Below, one piece after another: positions 31,610 through 41,075 of a DNA stretch of 64,000 bases; the first letter of the stretch is position 1; every line of letters starts with the position of its first letter. This stretch comes from Runella defluvii (lineage in GTDB: Bacteria > Bacteroidota > Bacteroidia > Cytophagales > Spirosomataceae): assembly GCF_014195535.1 (NCBI RefSeq), contig NZ_JACIBY010000007.1:62001-126000 (forward strand), in the 5' to 3' direction. Under the pieces are notes generated by a model that saw nothing but the letters and a program-made list of their open reading frames with translations, was not told the DNA's origin and made no database searches. The position numbers and the translations under genes are program-made.

Positions 31610-34393
31610 ATGAAAAAACTCATTTCTATTTTTCTAGGATTGTTGCTGAACCAGTGGAGCTGGGGACAAGCGTTGGTCTTGAAACCAGAATTTCCCACCG
31701 CTGATGGTGAAGTAACGTTGACGTTTGATTTGACGCAAGCGAAAGATAGCCGTAAAGCTGCCTTGATGAATCAAGCCTCAGGGTTGTATATTTGGGCCTG
31801 GGGGGGCTCGGATGTATCGAACCGAACGTCCGAATTTGGCCCCGCTGGCCAATCCAGTTTTTCACAAGCCTACGCGCCTGGACTGTTGACGTGGGTAAGT
31901 GACAACGTTTGGACGATTAAAATTACGCCTTCAAAATACCTGAGCGTGCCTGCGGGAAAAACGCTTCGGTGGATGGGCGTATTGGTAAAAAACGCCAACG
32001 GCTCAGGCCAAACCGAAGACTTTTTGTTTAATTTTTACGCTTCTAATCAGTTGTTTGTACGATTTTCGACTCCGACCGAAAAAACACTTTTTGTCGATGC
32101 CAATGCTTCGTTGCGCGTTCGGGCAAGCGCTTCCACGAGTTCTCAGCTCACGCTGACGCTTGATGGAGTGACTGTTGCGTCAGTTAAAGATACGGCCATT
32201 TCTACCTCAATTTCGGTGGGGAATACGCCCAATCAGCGGCGAACGGTGAAAGTTACGGCAAGTGCTAATAACCAAGAAGTCACGGATGAATTTTCGTTTA
32301 CGGTGAGCCCAACCCCTAAAGTAGCGGCTCTTCCTGCTGGACTGAAAAATGGCATTAATTACACTTCGGCTACGTCGGCAACATTGGTGCTATTTGCTCC
32401 CAACAAGAAGTTTATTTACGTCACGGGTGATTTTAATAATTGGGAAACGCGCACCGATTATTTGATGAATAAAACGCCCGATGGGCAAACGTATTGGTTA
32501 GAAATCAAAGACTTAACACCTCAAAAAGAATACGCGTTTCAGTACTTGGTCGATGGCGTAACGCCCATCAATGACCCGTACAGTGAGAAAATCTTGGATG
32601 CGGCCAACGATAAATTTATTCCCGCCACGAACTATCCTAACCTGATGGCTTTCCCCGCGAAGGCGTTGGGGAATAGCGCTTCGGTACTTCAAACGGCCCA
32701 AGTACCTTACGTTTGGAAAACCACCAATTTCAAACGTCCCGCCAACGAAGATTTGGTGATTTATGAGCTACTCGTACGCGATTTTGTCGATAGTCGTTGG
32801 TATAAAACCGTCGGTGATTCGCTTAATTACCTCAAAAAACTGGGCGTCAACGCCATTGAATTGATGCCCGTGATGGAGTTTTCGGGCAACGATTCGTGGG
32901 GGTACAATCCCATCTTCCACGCGGCACCTGATAAGGCATACGGCACGCCCGATGATTTGAAGGCATTCATTGACAAGTGCCACGCCAACGGCATTGCGGT
33001 GATTTTGGACATGGTGCTCAATCAAGCCGATTATGAGTTTCCATACGTAAAAATGTACTGGGATGGCAACCGCCCGTCGGCCGATAATCCCATGTTCAAC
33101 ATTCAAGCTACGCACCCGTTTAGCGTGTTTTTTGATTTTAACCACGAATCCGCCGCCACCAAGTCGTACGTGGAGCGGGTCAATGAATTTTGGTTGAAAG
33201 AATACCGTTTTGATGGCTATCGCTTTGACTTGTCCAAAGGATTTACGCAGGTGAATTCGGGAAATGACGTGGCTTTTTGGGGTCGTTACGATGCCAGTAG
33301 AATCGCGATTTGGAAGCGAATTTATGACCAAATCCGCAAAACTGACCCGACGGCCTACGTAATTTTGGAACACTTTGCCGATGATAACGAAGAGGCTGAG
33401 TTGACCAATTACGGAATGATGGTGTGGGACAACCAAAACGGCGCCGTACGAGAGGCCGTAAAAACGGGGAAAGGAAATTTTAACCGATTGTCGTGGAAAA
33501 ACCACGCGGGTTTCCAAAAAGCAGCGGCTATTGGTTACATGGAAAGCCACGATGAAGAGCGAATTATTTACGACGCCATCACCAACGGCAGTGCTGAGGT
33601 GAAAAGTGTGGCCACGGCCATCGAACGCGTAAAGGCCGCTGCCGCGTTGTTTTTCCTAACGCCAGGGCCAAAACTGATTTGGCAATTTGGAGAATTGGGC
33701 TACGACGTGTCGATTGATCAAAACGGTCGGACGGGGGCTAAACCCATTCGGTGGGAGTATTTGCGGGATAATAAACGCCTTCAACTCTACAATGTGTTTT
33801 CGGAACTGATTCGTTTTAAAACAACTCAAGCAGTCACGAAAACGACGGATTTTAGCCTCCAAACGACCGAAACGGTTAAACAATTGATACTGAATACGCC
33901 GACGATGAAAGTGCAGGTTATGGCCAACTTTGGCCTTACCGACCAAGTTGTTGCTTTGCCCGTAGGCCGTTGGTTCGATTTCTTCTCGGGCGATGAAATC
34001 ACGGTGACGTCTTCCTTGCCGCAATACGCGTTTCGGGCGGGGCAGTTTCACGTACTGACTTCCGAAAAGGTAGCCGTTACCTCACAAAATACCGTTTCGT
34101 GGAAAATTCAAACGATTACCTCGGTAGAACCTTCGTCCAAAGAGACAGCCCTGCAATTGTCGCCTAATCCTACCCAAGATTGGCTAAACGTGGCGTGGGA
34201 GAGTGCCTACCGCGGGGAGGTAAGAATAGAAATTATGGATATGACAGGACGGGCGCTGCGCTATTTTTTACCCCAAAAAACGACCAACCAAATGCAGCAG
34301 CGCATTTCGGTGAAAGAAGTGCCAGCGGGTACTTATTTCTTGAAAATAGGGGAAGGAACAACAACTCAAACCCAACGCTGGATAAAACAATAG
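31610..34393 (+). CDS. secreted CBM48-GH13 amylase with T9SS type A sorting domain
   Basis: 927 aa. Signal peptide 1-19. Residues 20-240 hold two beta domains of the kind found before SusG-type amylases. A CBM48 follows (about 255-330, VTGDFNNWETRTDY). The GH13 barrel covers about 380-770 with catalytic Asp540 (FDGYRFDLSKGF), Glu587 (VILEHFADD) and Asp648 (YMESHDEER). The last ~80 residues are a type A C-terminal sorting domain (LSPNPTQDWLNV ... VPAGTYFLKIGEG) for T9SS export. It would start extracellular starch breakdown. It follows the SusA-like gene by nine bases. The end of the gene lies in a 115-bp tandem duplication. Confidence 0.93.
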   Translation: MKKLISIFLGLLLNQWSWGQALVLKPEFPTADGEVTLTFDLTQAKDSRKAALMNQASGLYIWAWGGSDVSNRTSEFGPAGQSSFSQAYAPGLLTWVSDNVWTIKITPSKYLSVPAGKTLRWMGVLVKNANGSGQTEDFLFNFYASNQLFVRFSTPTEKTLFVDANASLRVRASASTSSQLTLTLDGVTVASVKDTAISTSISVGNTPNQRRTVKVTASANNQEVTDEFSFTVSPTPKVAALPAGLKNGINYTSATSATLVLFAPNKKFIYVTGDFNNWETRTDYLMNKTPDGQTYWLEIKDLTPQKEYAFQYLVDGVTPINDPYSEKILDAANDKFIPATNYPNLMAFPAKALGNSASVLQTAQVPYVWKTTNFKRPANEDLVIYELLVRDFVDSRWYKTVGDSLNYLKKLGVNAIELMPVMEFSGNDSWGYNPIFHAAPDKAYGTPDDLKAFIDKCHANGIAVILDMVLNQADYEFPYVKMYWDGNRPSADNPMFNIQATHPFSVFFDFNHESAATKSYVERVNEFWLKEYRFDGYRFDLSKGFTQVNSGNDVAFWGRYDASRIAIWKRIYDQIRKTDPTAYVILEHFADDNEEAELTNYGMMVWDNQNGAVREAVKTGKGNFNRLSWKNHAGFQKAAAIGYMESHDEERIIYDAITNGSAEVKSVATAIERVKAAAALFFLTPGPKLIWQFGELGYDVSIDQNGRTGAKPIRWEYLRDNKRLQLYNVFSELIRFKTTQAVTKTTDFSLQTTETVKQLILNTPTMKVQVMANFGLTDQVVALPVGRWFDFFSGDEITVTSSLPQYAFRAGQFHVLTSEKVAVTSQNTVSWKIQTITSVEPSSKETALQLSPNPTQDWLNVAWESAYRGEVRIEIMDMTGRALRYFLPQKTTNQMQQRISVKEVPAGTYFLKIGEGTTTQTQRWIKQ

Positions 34394-34536
34394 TTTAAAG
34401 AGCTTCGATGTACAGCGCATTTCGGTGAAAGAAGTGCCAGCGGGTACTTATTTCTTGAAAATAGGGGAAGGAACAGCCTCCCAAACCCAACGCTGGATAA
34501 AACAATAGTTTAAAGAGCTTCGATGTACAGCGCATT
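34298..34536. repeat. 115-bp tandem duplication at two convergent gene ends
   Basis: Copy 1 (34298-34412) and copy 2 (34413-34527) have exactly 115-bp spacing. The word CAGCGCATT starts copy 1 and recurs just after copy 2 at 34528, so 9 bases of homology probably seeded the duplication. Copy 1 carries the functional end and stop of the amylase gene. Copy 2 repeats it as a non-functional remnant and also supplies the end of the convergent 665-aa gene. The copies differ only at four clustered bases. Confidence 0.9.
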
Positions 34537-36507
34537 GCCGTCGGTGGTGCGCTGTATTTTTTTGCCGTTGATAGTCACCGTAAACTGCACTGGTTCAAAG
34601 GCTTCTGCAAACGTGTCTTGGAATATTAGCAACCGTTTACCCGTTTTGGGATTACGCCACACCTGCAACCACGGTTGATTAAACTTAAATGCCCGAGCAA
34701 ATTCCCCCGTATCGTTTTGCCAAGTCGCTTTTTGGGGTTTTTGAGTAGAACGTTGGTAGTCAAAAGCATAACTTTCGCGTACTTGACTGCCATCCAAAAT
34801 GAGTTGGTGCTTTGCAAATAGCTCGTGCGCTTGCACCATCGCCGCTACGCCGAGGGCATCTTTTCCCATATAATCTTCGGCCACCGTGGGGCAAGCGGGC
34901 TGGTCGGGGCCTTGGTAGTCATACACAAAATAGCCGCCTGTATTTTGCGAAACACAAGATAAATTACCGTTGATTTTGGCGTAACGAAGGGCTTGGTAGG
35001 GGTCGTACGATTGGCCAAAAATCCAGTAGTTGGTATAAAAAACGCGGGGATTGCACAAGTGAACAAAAACCGCATCGCGCACCAAATTCATGGGATACAT
35101 CACCCGATTGTCCAGTTGCCGAATGTAACCTTTTGAGCCGTGCCCCACCTTAAAACGTCGGGTGTGGCTTCGGCACGCATCGGAAGGTTTGTCTTCGTAC
35201 GGCCAAAAAAAGTTGATAAATTTCACCGATGGAGAAGCCGTGAGCGACTTGATATTCAGCATATCGAGGGTACGCAAGTACCAGTTGATGGGTGCTTTCC
35301 AAACGTGGGCGGGTTGGTCGGTGGCATCACTGGTATTGACAGTGCTGCTGGTATATCCAAAGCCCGTCATAAGCACCACGGGCGAAGGTAGCTGTACTTG
35401 CTGAATGTCTTTGGGGTGTTCGTGAAGTGCTAAGTAATCATCAATTTTTTTCTTATCCGCACTCCAATTGTCGTTGGCGTAGCCGTCAAGTTTGAAATTT
35501 TTACCTTGAAACGTGAAAGTCAACGGGTCGCCAATCCACGAAAAAAAGAGCTTTCCGTGTTTTTTGTAGATTCTATCTGACAAATCGTACATGGTTTTCC
35601 GAAAAGCAGGGTCGCTCATATCCCATTGCCAACCGTCAGCGGCGGGGTTGGCAGGCTCAAAATCAACAGCAAAGGTGGACGAAGGCAATCGTTTGGCCAA
35701 CCAATCGGCAGCTTGGTCAAGCTGACGGGCATCAAATCGGGTAATGCCTCGTCGGTTTTGGGCACGGCTGTGGTTCATCAGTTCGAGTACTTCGCCCGCG
35801 TACAAAAGTTTAAAACGATCATCGCTGATGTTCCAGCCCACTTTTCGCAAATTGGCGACGGGTTCATCGAGCGGTTTGGATTCCGAACCGTATTTTTTTT
35901 GAGAAGGAAGGGAAAAAGCGGGAGTTTGCTTGAAAATTTTACTATCTCCTACGGAGCCGTTGGTAGGCCAAAGTGGTTGGGTATAAGCAAGTTCGCTGGT
36001 TGATTTTTGTAAGGAATCGCGTACCCAAAATATCACCTCCGATACGGACGAATATTTGGTCTGTCCCGCCACTGTATTCGTTTCTGACGTGAGCCACGCT
36101 TCTGAATTGATGTTGTTGATTTCGGCGGTGTATTTTACCAAATGAATCCAACGAGAAGGCTGAATCGGCAAGTCGCTGAGGCGTCGGGCGTCGGTGGCAT
36201 TGACGCTGCCGTTGAGGGCATAATAGGTAATCCTTCCTTTTTCGGGCTTGGCATCATCGACGAGGTAGAGCCGATGGTCATTTCGCCGAACTACCCGCAG
36301 TTGAAGCTGTTGGTCTTCGTAGTTTTTTGGGTCGGGTTCGTGCTCAAAATAAACAATGGTAGCTTGCGAACGCGGCAATTCGGGCAGGAGCGGAGCAGGG
36401 GACGTAATGACAGGTTCGGGAGAGCTAAACAGGTTATTTCGTTGGTAATAAACCACTAAGCTTACAATTGCTGCGAGCGTAATCCCTATTTTAACCATAC
36501 GTTTCAC
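34510..36507 (-). CDS. unrecognised 665-aa envelope protein
   Basis: An N-terminal hydrophobic stretch (VKIGITLAAIVSLVVYY) anchors or exports the protein, followed by a Pro-rich linker. The rest has no motif I can name with confidence; segments such as STFAVDFEPANPAADGWQWD, KLFFSWIGDP and VVLMTGFGYTSS would suit a TIM-barrel glycoside-hydrolase-like fold, but no catalytic pair is assigned. It begins with a GTG that overlaps the stop of the MerR gene (GTGA), so it is translationally coupled; an ATG at 36498 is the alternative. Its 3' end lies in the 115-bp duplication. Confidence 0.7.
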   Translation of the reverse strand: MKRMVKIGITLAAIVSLVVYYQRNNLFSSPEPVITSPAPLLPELPRSQATIVYFEHEPDPKNYEDQQLQLRVVRRNDHRLYLVDDAKPEKGRITYYALNGSVNATDARRLSDLPIQPSRWIHLVKYTAEINNINSEAWLTSETNTVAGQTKYSSVSEVIFWVRDSLQKSTSELAYTQPLWPTNGSVGDSKIFKQTPAFSLPSQKKYGSESKPLDEPVANLRKVGWNISDDRFKLLYAGEVLELMNHSRAQNRRGITRFDARQLDQAADWLAKRLPSSTFAVDFEPANPAADGWQWDMSDPAFRKTMYDLSDRIYKKHGKLFFSWIGDPLTFTFQGKNFKLDGYANDNWSADKKKIDDYLALHEHPKDIQQVQLPSPVVLMTGFGYTSSTVNTSDATDQPAHVWKAPINWYLRTLDMLNIKSLTASPSVKFINFFWPYEDKPSDACRSHTRRFKVGHGSKGYIRQLDNRVMYPMNLVRDAVFVHLCNPRVFYTNYWIFGQSYDPYQALRYAKINGNLSCVSQNTGGYFVYDYQGPDQPACPTVAEDYMGKDALGVAAMVQAHELFAKHQLILDGSQVRESYAFDYQRSTQKPQKATWQNDTGEFARAFKFNQPWLQVWRNPKTGKRLLIFQDTFAEAFEPVQFTVTINGKKIQRTTDGNALYIEAL

Positions 36508-36878
36508 GTTAATACCTCTTTCAAGTTTTCTAAATATAACTTTACTGTTTCTAACTGTTCGATAGCCCGATTTATTTTATTCCGTTGACTTCTACCCGAT
36601 TCTATCAACTGACGAGCAGCGGCCAATTGATGTCCTTTGTACTCGACTAAATACACGATTTCGTCCAAAAGTTCGATGTCACCACGGTTATAAATACGAT
36701 CACCTCCGCGTTTTTCGGGGCGTAACATGGGAAATTGAGTTTCCCAATAACGCAATTTAGACGTATTTTCAAACCCATAACGCGCTGCTACCTCGTTGAT
36801 GTCAGAAATTAATTTGGGTTCGGGGTAAATGGGTCTTGCGCCCTTGTTTGGAAGCTTTTTCGGCTTAATTGTTGCCAT
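36504..36878 (-). CDS. MerR family transcriptional regulator
   Basis: 124 aa. The winged-helix MerR motif is clear: ISDINEVAARYGFENTSKLRYWETQFPMLRPEKRGGDRIYNRGDIELLDEI, followed by a short helical dimerisation tail (QLIESGRSQRNKINRAIEQLETVKLYLENL). The ATG at 36878 starts MATIKPKK; the frame continues to 37007 but that part overlaps the upstream gene. There is no ligand domain or Cys metal site. It is the middle gene of a three-gene minus-strand operon, overlapping both neighbours. Confidence 0.85.
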   Translation of the reverse strand: MATIKPKKLPNKGARPIYPEPKLISDINEVAARYGFENTSKLRYWETQFPMLRPEKRGGDRIYNRGDIELLDEIVYLVEYKGHQLAAARQLIESGRSQRNKINRAIEQLETVKLYLENLKEVLT

Positions 36879-37512
36879 AATACTGCAAATAAGTGACCAA
36901 TCGTTCAAAATTACTAAGCTCAGTTTCATTGGCAAACTTCGTGAGGTAATTTTGGTAAGTGGTGGCAATTTGGGCGTACCGTGGGTTGTCGTTGAGTTTG
37001 GCGGCAATCAACCCTTTGTAACAGCGATGAACCTGATTATAAAGGTATTTTGAAGGTTTGTGCGCCTGCCCGTTCAAGATTTGGTCAATGTCGCTGAGTT
37101 TAGTGACGGAGTTTAAAAAGCTAAATCCTGAAAGATTCATAAATTCCATGATGGAATCGCAGGCGTCGTTGAGGTCTTCGTCGTTCTGGATTTTGTAACG
37201 GAAATACTTTACGTTGTTATAGTTACCCGTCGAAATAATGAGGGTATTGACATCGGCCCGAAAATCAATGAGGTTTGCATTCAAAAATTGTTGGGCAATC
37301 TGCTCAATCTGGTCATTACGGCATCCCACGTGTACTTCTACCCAAGCGTCGGCGTCTTTTTGGTATTCCGACACCGAAAAAATGACGTTGACAAACCCCG
37401 AAGGTGTATTTTTCCGAAACTGTTTTTTGTCCATCAACAAATGAAATTCTGCTGATTCAAAAAAATCGTAGAGGGCATAATACAACTTAGCTTCGGTGGT
37501 TTTAATACTCAT
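36865..37512 (-). CDS. unrecognised 215-aa cytoplasmic protein
   Basis: No signal peptide or membrane segment. The sequence is mixed alpha/beta with acidic and aromatic residues (LYYALYDFFESAEFHLLMDKKQF, GFVNVIFSVSEYQKDADAWVEVHVG), and the C-terminus is helical. I do not recognise the family. It overlaps the MerR start by 14 bases and is the first gene of the operon ending with the 665-aa envelope protein. The promoter would lie in 37513-37597, where only a weak TAAACTTG match was seen. Confidence 0.65.
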   Translation of the reverse strand: MSIKTTEAKLYYALYDFFESAEFHLLMDKKQFRKNTPSGFVNVIFSVSEYQKDADAWVEVHVGCRNDQIEQIAQQFLNANLIDFRADVNTLIISTGNYNNVKYFRYKIQNDEDLNDACDSIMEFMNLSGFSFLNSVTKLSDIDQILNGQAHKPSKYLYNQVHRCYKGLIAAKLNDNPRYAQIATTYQNYLTKFANETELSNFERLVTYLQYYGNN

Positions 37513-37595
37513 AGATAGAATAGTTTAAACGATAACCATTTCCTCACGGAACAAGTTTACGGTTTTGTTAAGTAGTTGCGCATAAATTTTAGTGT

Positions 37596-37802
37596 ATTAG
37601 TAGTTTATATCGCTTCGGAGAAGCGCAACCTTTGTAGTAGTAAGGAGAGCCATCCATAAAACCCTTTTGCTTCGGATGGGGCCGCCCGAGCGGAAGCATA
37701 ACTTGTTGCTTTGTTATGCTTCTCCGAAGCAAAAATTAAAAAAATCTCCTCCTGCTACTACAAATGTTACGCCTCTACCGAGGCTACTTTGAACTACTCT
37801 AG
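37596..37802. repeat. ~205-bp nested palindrome
   Basis: Outer arms 37598-37650 and 37743-37802 pair imperfectly over about 50 bases (for example TTTGTAGTAG with CTACTACAAA, and CGCTTCGG-AG with CTACCGAGG). Inside, TTTTGCTTCGGA (37665-37676) pairs perfectly with TCCGAAGCAAAA (37723-37734), and GAAGCATAAC (37693-37702) pairs with GTTATGCTTC (37713-37722), which directly abuts the previous arm. The gap 37513-37944 holds this element and the receptor promoter only. It is either a mobile palindromic element or a structured RNA. Confidence 0.65.
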
Positions 37803-37922
37803 AATTTTTTACTTTATTACTTAAAACTATCCAAACGCGGTTTTTACATTGAAAGTACAACGACTGCACATTTTTTGTAGTGAGCGATTGAAAAAAAATG
37901 GCATTAATCAAGAGGGATGCCG

Positions 37923-37930
37923 TACTTTTG
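37923..37930 (+). promoter_or_regulatory. -7 element of the TonB-dependent receptor promoter
   Basis: TACTTTTG followed by CG, almost the same as at susC. It lies 14 bases before the chosen ATG, so the leader would be very short. No TTTG at the standard distance. Confidence 0.4.
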
Positions 37931-37944
37931 CGAAAAAATCGACA

Positions 37945-40305
37945 ATGAAGTCCACCTTAAAATCCATTATTTTTCTTTGTACTTTTTCTTTGGGTTTGAT
38001 TATCAACGGATTTGCCCAAAATTTCCTCACCCAAACCCTCCGAGGTCAAGTAGTAGATGCCGATAACAACCAGCGACTGAGTGGGGTAAGCATCAAGCTC
38101 ATTGGAACTGAAAAAGGTACATTATCAGATACATTGGGTCAATTTCGACTGATTTCAGTACCTATTGGTCGTTATTCGCTACAAATAAGTCGGGTGGGTT
38201 ACGAAACGATGGTTTTACCCGAAATTCTGGTGGAAGCTGGAAAAGAAAAGGTGATTACAATCTCGTTGAAAGAAACAACCCAACAGCTTTCAGAAACGGT
38301 TGTTCGTTCGGCTAGGCCGTCATCCCAAACCAGCCTCCAAACGATTACCATTGAACAAACCCTGCGCTTTGCAGGTACGTTTTTTGACCCCGCCCGTTTG
38401 GCTACGTCTTTCCCAGGGGTATCGGCAGCCAATGACCAAGCCAACGGATTAGTCATTCGAGGAAACTCACCGACGGGGACGCAATGGCGTTTGGAAGGGG
38501 TGGAAATTGTCAATCCTAACCACCTCAGCAACGCGGGTACATTCAGCGACCGACCCACGCAAACGGGCGGTGGAACCAATATTTTGAGTGCGCAACTTAT
38601 GGAGCGCGCCGATTTTATGACGGGTGCCTTTCCTGCCGACTATGGCAATGTACTGGGTGGGGTGATGGATGTACATTTGCGAAAAGGAAATGACCAAAAA
38701 CACGAATTTACGGGTCAAGTGGGCTTGATTGGCGTCGATTTTGCCGCTGAGGGGCCACTTTCGCGCCAAAACAAATCTTCCTATTTGGTCAATTACCGCT
38801 ATTCGTTCACGGGTTTGTTGGCCATGATGGGGGTTAAATTTGGAGGAGAAGACATTCGTTTTCAAGATATAGCCTTCAATCTATCGTTTCCTACCAAAAA
38901 AGCGGGACACTTTACCGTCTTCGGAATGGCAGGAGCGAGCAGCAATGTTTTCCAAGCCGAACGCGATACAACCTTGTGGAAATTCCAGAAAGACGGGTAC
39001 GACATCGAATTTAAAAACCGAATGGGGGCAATGGGCGTTACACATTCCCTGAATTTGTCCCGAAATACCCTTTGGAAAACCACCTTGGCCGTGTCGGGGC
39101 TGGAGACCCGCCGCGAAGGATACCAATTGAACAAAGCTAATTTTGCCCGTACCCTGACCCAAGTAGATGCGTTTCGGAAAACCCGTTATTCGCTTTCAAC
39201 GTCACTGACGCACAAAATCACGCCTAAAGTTCAGTGGAAAGAAGGGGTGATTATTACGTACCAACAAGATTCAGTACAAATTAGTAACGGCGGCGTTTCA
39301 AAAGGTCAACTTGAAGGATTGATTCTTCAGCCGTATGTTGCCCTCTCAGGGACGTTGGCCGCGCGACTTACTTTCCAAGCGGGGCTGCATTATTTGAATT
39401 ATACCTACAACCAAACGCAATCGCTCGAACCCCGCATTTCTTTCCGTTACAGCGCTACGGGGCGGACGGCCTTCACGGCGTCGTATGGTTTGCATAGCCA
39501 ACTCCAACTGCCACAGACGTATTTGTCACTTTTTAACTCGGATGCGCAATTGAATTTGTTTCCCAACAAAAAATTGGGCTTTACTAAAGCACATCATTAC
39601 GTGTTAGGTTGGGAACAACAATTGACGGCGTTACCAAAACAATCGTCATTGAAAGTAGAAGCCTATTATCAGTCGTTGTTTAATGTGCCCATTGCCCAAG
39701 CCAACAGCCAAATCGCAGGCACTAACTCGTTTTCGGCGCTGAATCTCATTGAAGGATTTACCAATGTGGGTTTAGAAAACAAAGGAACTGGACGCAATTA
39801 CGGGGTGGAAGCGACCTATCAGCAGTTTTTGAGCAAAGATTTCTATGCCTTACTAACGGCTTCTCTGTATAATTCTACCTACAAAGGTCAAGATGGAATC
39901 GAACGAAATACGCGTTTTAATGGTAACCATACGTTTAGCTTGGCCGCAGGGAAAGAGTTTCACAAACGGGTCAATCGTACCTTTGGCGTGAACGTCCGAG
40001 TGTTATGGCTAGGAGGTTACCGCGATACACCGATTGACGCAGATGCCTCTAAATTAGCAGGAAGAACCATTTACAAAGCATCGGAACTTTATACTATTAA
40101 AGTAAAAGATTATTTCCGTCCCGATGTTCGTATTTTCTGGAAACGCAACAAGCCTAATTACACCCGTACTTGGTCGATTGATATTCAGAATTTGACCAAT
40201 ACCGAAAACGAAGCGTTCAGCTACTACGATACTTACCAGCGTCAGATTGTCCAGCAATTCCAGTTGGGAATGGTGCCTGTGATCAACTACCGTGTAGAGT
40301 TTTAG
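37945..40305 (+). CDS. TonB-dependent receptor with carboxypeptidase-regulatory-like domain
   Basis: 786 aa from the ATG at 37945 (MKSTLKSIIFLCTFSLGLI..., signal peptide ending NGFAQ). The N-terminal CarboxypepD_reg domain (LRGQVVDADNNQRLSGVSIKLIGTEKG) is followed by a plug (GVSAANDQANGLVIRGNSPTG) and a barrel ending PVINYRVEF. It lacks the SusC signature and has no SusD beside it, so the substrate may be a metal chelate or another nutrient. coaX follows 11 bases later. Confidence 0.9.
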   Translation: MKSTLKSIIFLCTFSLGLIINGFAQNFLTQTLRGQVVDADNNQRLSGVSIKLIGTEKGTLSDTLGQFRLISVPIGRYSLQISRVGYETMVLPEILVEAGKEKVITISLKETTQQLSETVVRSARPSSQTSLQTITIEQTLRFAGTFFDPARLATSFPGVSAANDQANGLVIRGNSPTGTQWRLEGVEIVNPNHLSNAGTFSDRPTQTGGGTNILSAQLMERADFMTGAFPADYGNVLGGVMDVHLRKGNDQKHEFTGQVGLIGVDFAAEGPLSRQNKSSYLVNYRYSFTGLLAMMGVKFGGEDIRFQDIAFNLSFPTKKAGHFTVFGMAGASSNVFQAERDTTLWKFQKDGYDIEFKNRMGAMGVTHSLNLSRNTLWKTTLAVSGLETRREGYQLNKANFARTLTQVDAFRKTRYSLSTSLTHKITPKVQWKEGVIITYQQDSVQISNGGVSKGQLEGLILQPYVALSGTLAARLTFQAGLHYLNYTYNQTQSLEPRISFRYSATGRTAFTASYGLHSQLQLPQTYLSLFNSDAQLNLFPNKKLGFTKAHHYVLGWEQQLTALPKQSSLKVEAYYQSLFNVPIAQANSQIAGTNSFSALNLIEGFTNVGLENKGTGRNYGVEATYQQFLSKDFYALLTASLYNSTYKGQDGIERNTRFNGNHTFSLAAGKEFHKRVNRTFGVNVRVLWLGGYRDTPIDADASKLAGRTIYKASELYTIKVKDYFRPDVRIFWKRNKPNYTRTWSIDIQNLTNTENEAFSYYDTYQRQIVQQFQLGMVPVINYRVEF

Positions 40306-40316
40306 AAAACAGCATC

Positions 40317-41075
40317 ATGGGTAAGACCAAACGCAATGCAGCCGTTGATGTCGGGAATACCTTCGCCAAAATTGGGTGGTTTGAGGGCGAGAAGTTGACG
40401 GAAACGGTGTCAAAAATCCCCATAGATACGCTGGAGACGCACCTTCGTGCCAATCCGCCAGCGTATGCAATATTTTCATCAACAAGCCAAGATACCACAA
40501 AATACACCGACTTACTGCGTGAATTTGGCGTAACTTCGTTTCAGTTGACCCCCACGTTGGCGTTGCCTATCGAAAAGAATTACGACACCCCTAACACCCT
40601 TGGAGCCGACCGCGTGGCAGCGGCAGTGGGAGCCAAAGTGCTTTTTCCCAACGACCATTGTTTGGTCATTGACATGGGTACGTGTGTTACCTATGATTGG
40701 GTAAGTGCAACGGGCGTTTTTGAAGGAGGAATAATTTCTCCTGGCTTTCGTATGCGATTTCAGGCCATGAACGCGTTTACTAAAAGGTTGCCTTTGATAG
40801 AAATCAACTCAACCGACTTTCAGGTACCAAGTTTAGTGGGAAAAAGCACCCGCACAGCCATGGAAAGCGGCGCATTTAATGGCCTTTTGGCCGAAATGCA
40901 AGGGTTTATCGAACGCTATCGTTCCGAACGAGGTGAATGTCAGGTGCTTTTGTGCGGAGGTGACGCACCTTTGTTTGAAAATAGCCTCAAAAATCGCATC
41001 TTTGCGGCACCAAATGTAGTTTTAACGGGTTTAAATCGAATTTTACAATATAATATCAATTTACAAAATGCGTAA
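40317..41075 (+). CDS. coaX: type III pantothenate kinase
   Basis: 252 aa. First step of coenzyme A synthesis: ATP-dependent phosphorylation of pantothenate. ASKHA-fold signatures are DVGNTFAKIGWFEG at the N-terminus, NTLGADRVAAAVGA, VIDMGTCVTYDWV, GGIISPGFRMRFQAM and LLCGGDAPLF. The gene overlaps the next one by 8 bases. coaBC, acting later in the same pathway, is at 51712-52920. Confidence 0.95.
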   Translation: MGKTKRNAAVDVGNTFAKIGWFEGEKLTETVSKIPIDTLETHLRANPPAYAIFSSTSQDTTKYTDLLREFGVTSFQLTPTLALPIEKNYDTPNTLGADRVAAAVGAKVLFPNDHCLVIDMGTCVTYDWVSATGVFEGGIISPGFRMRFQAMNAFTKRLPLIEINSTDFQVPSLVGKSTRTAMESGAFNGLLAEMQGFIERYRSERGECQVLLCGGDAPLFENSLKNRIFAAPNVVLTGLNRILQYNINLQNA

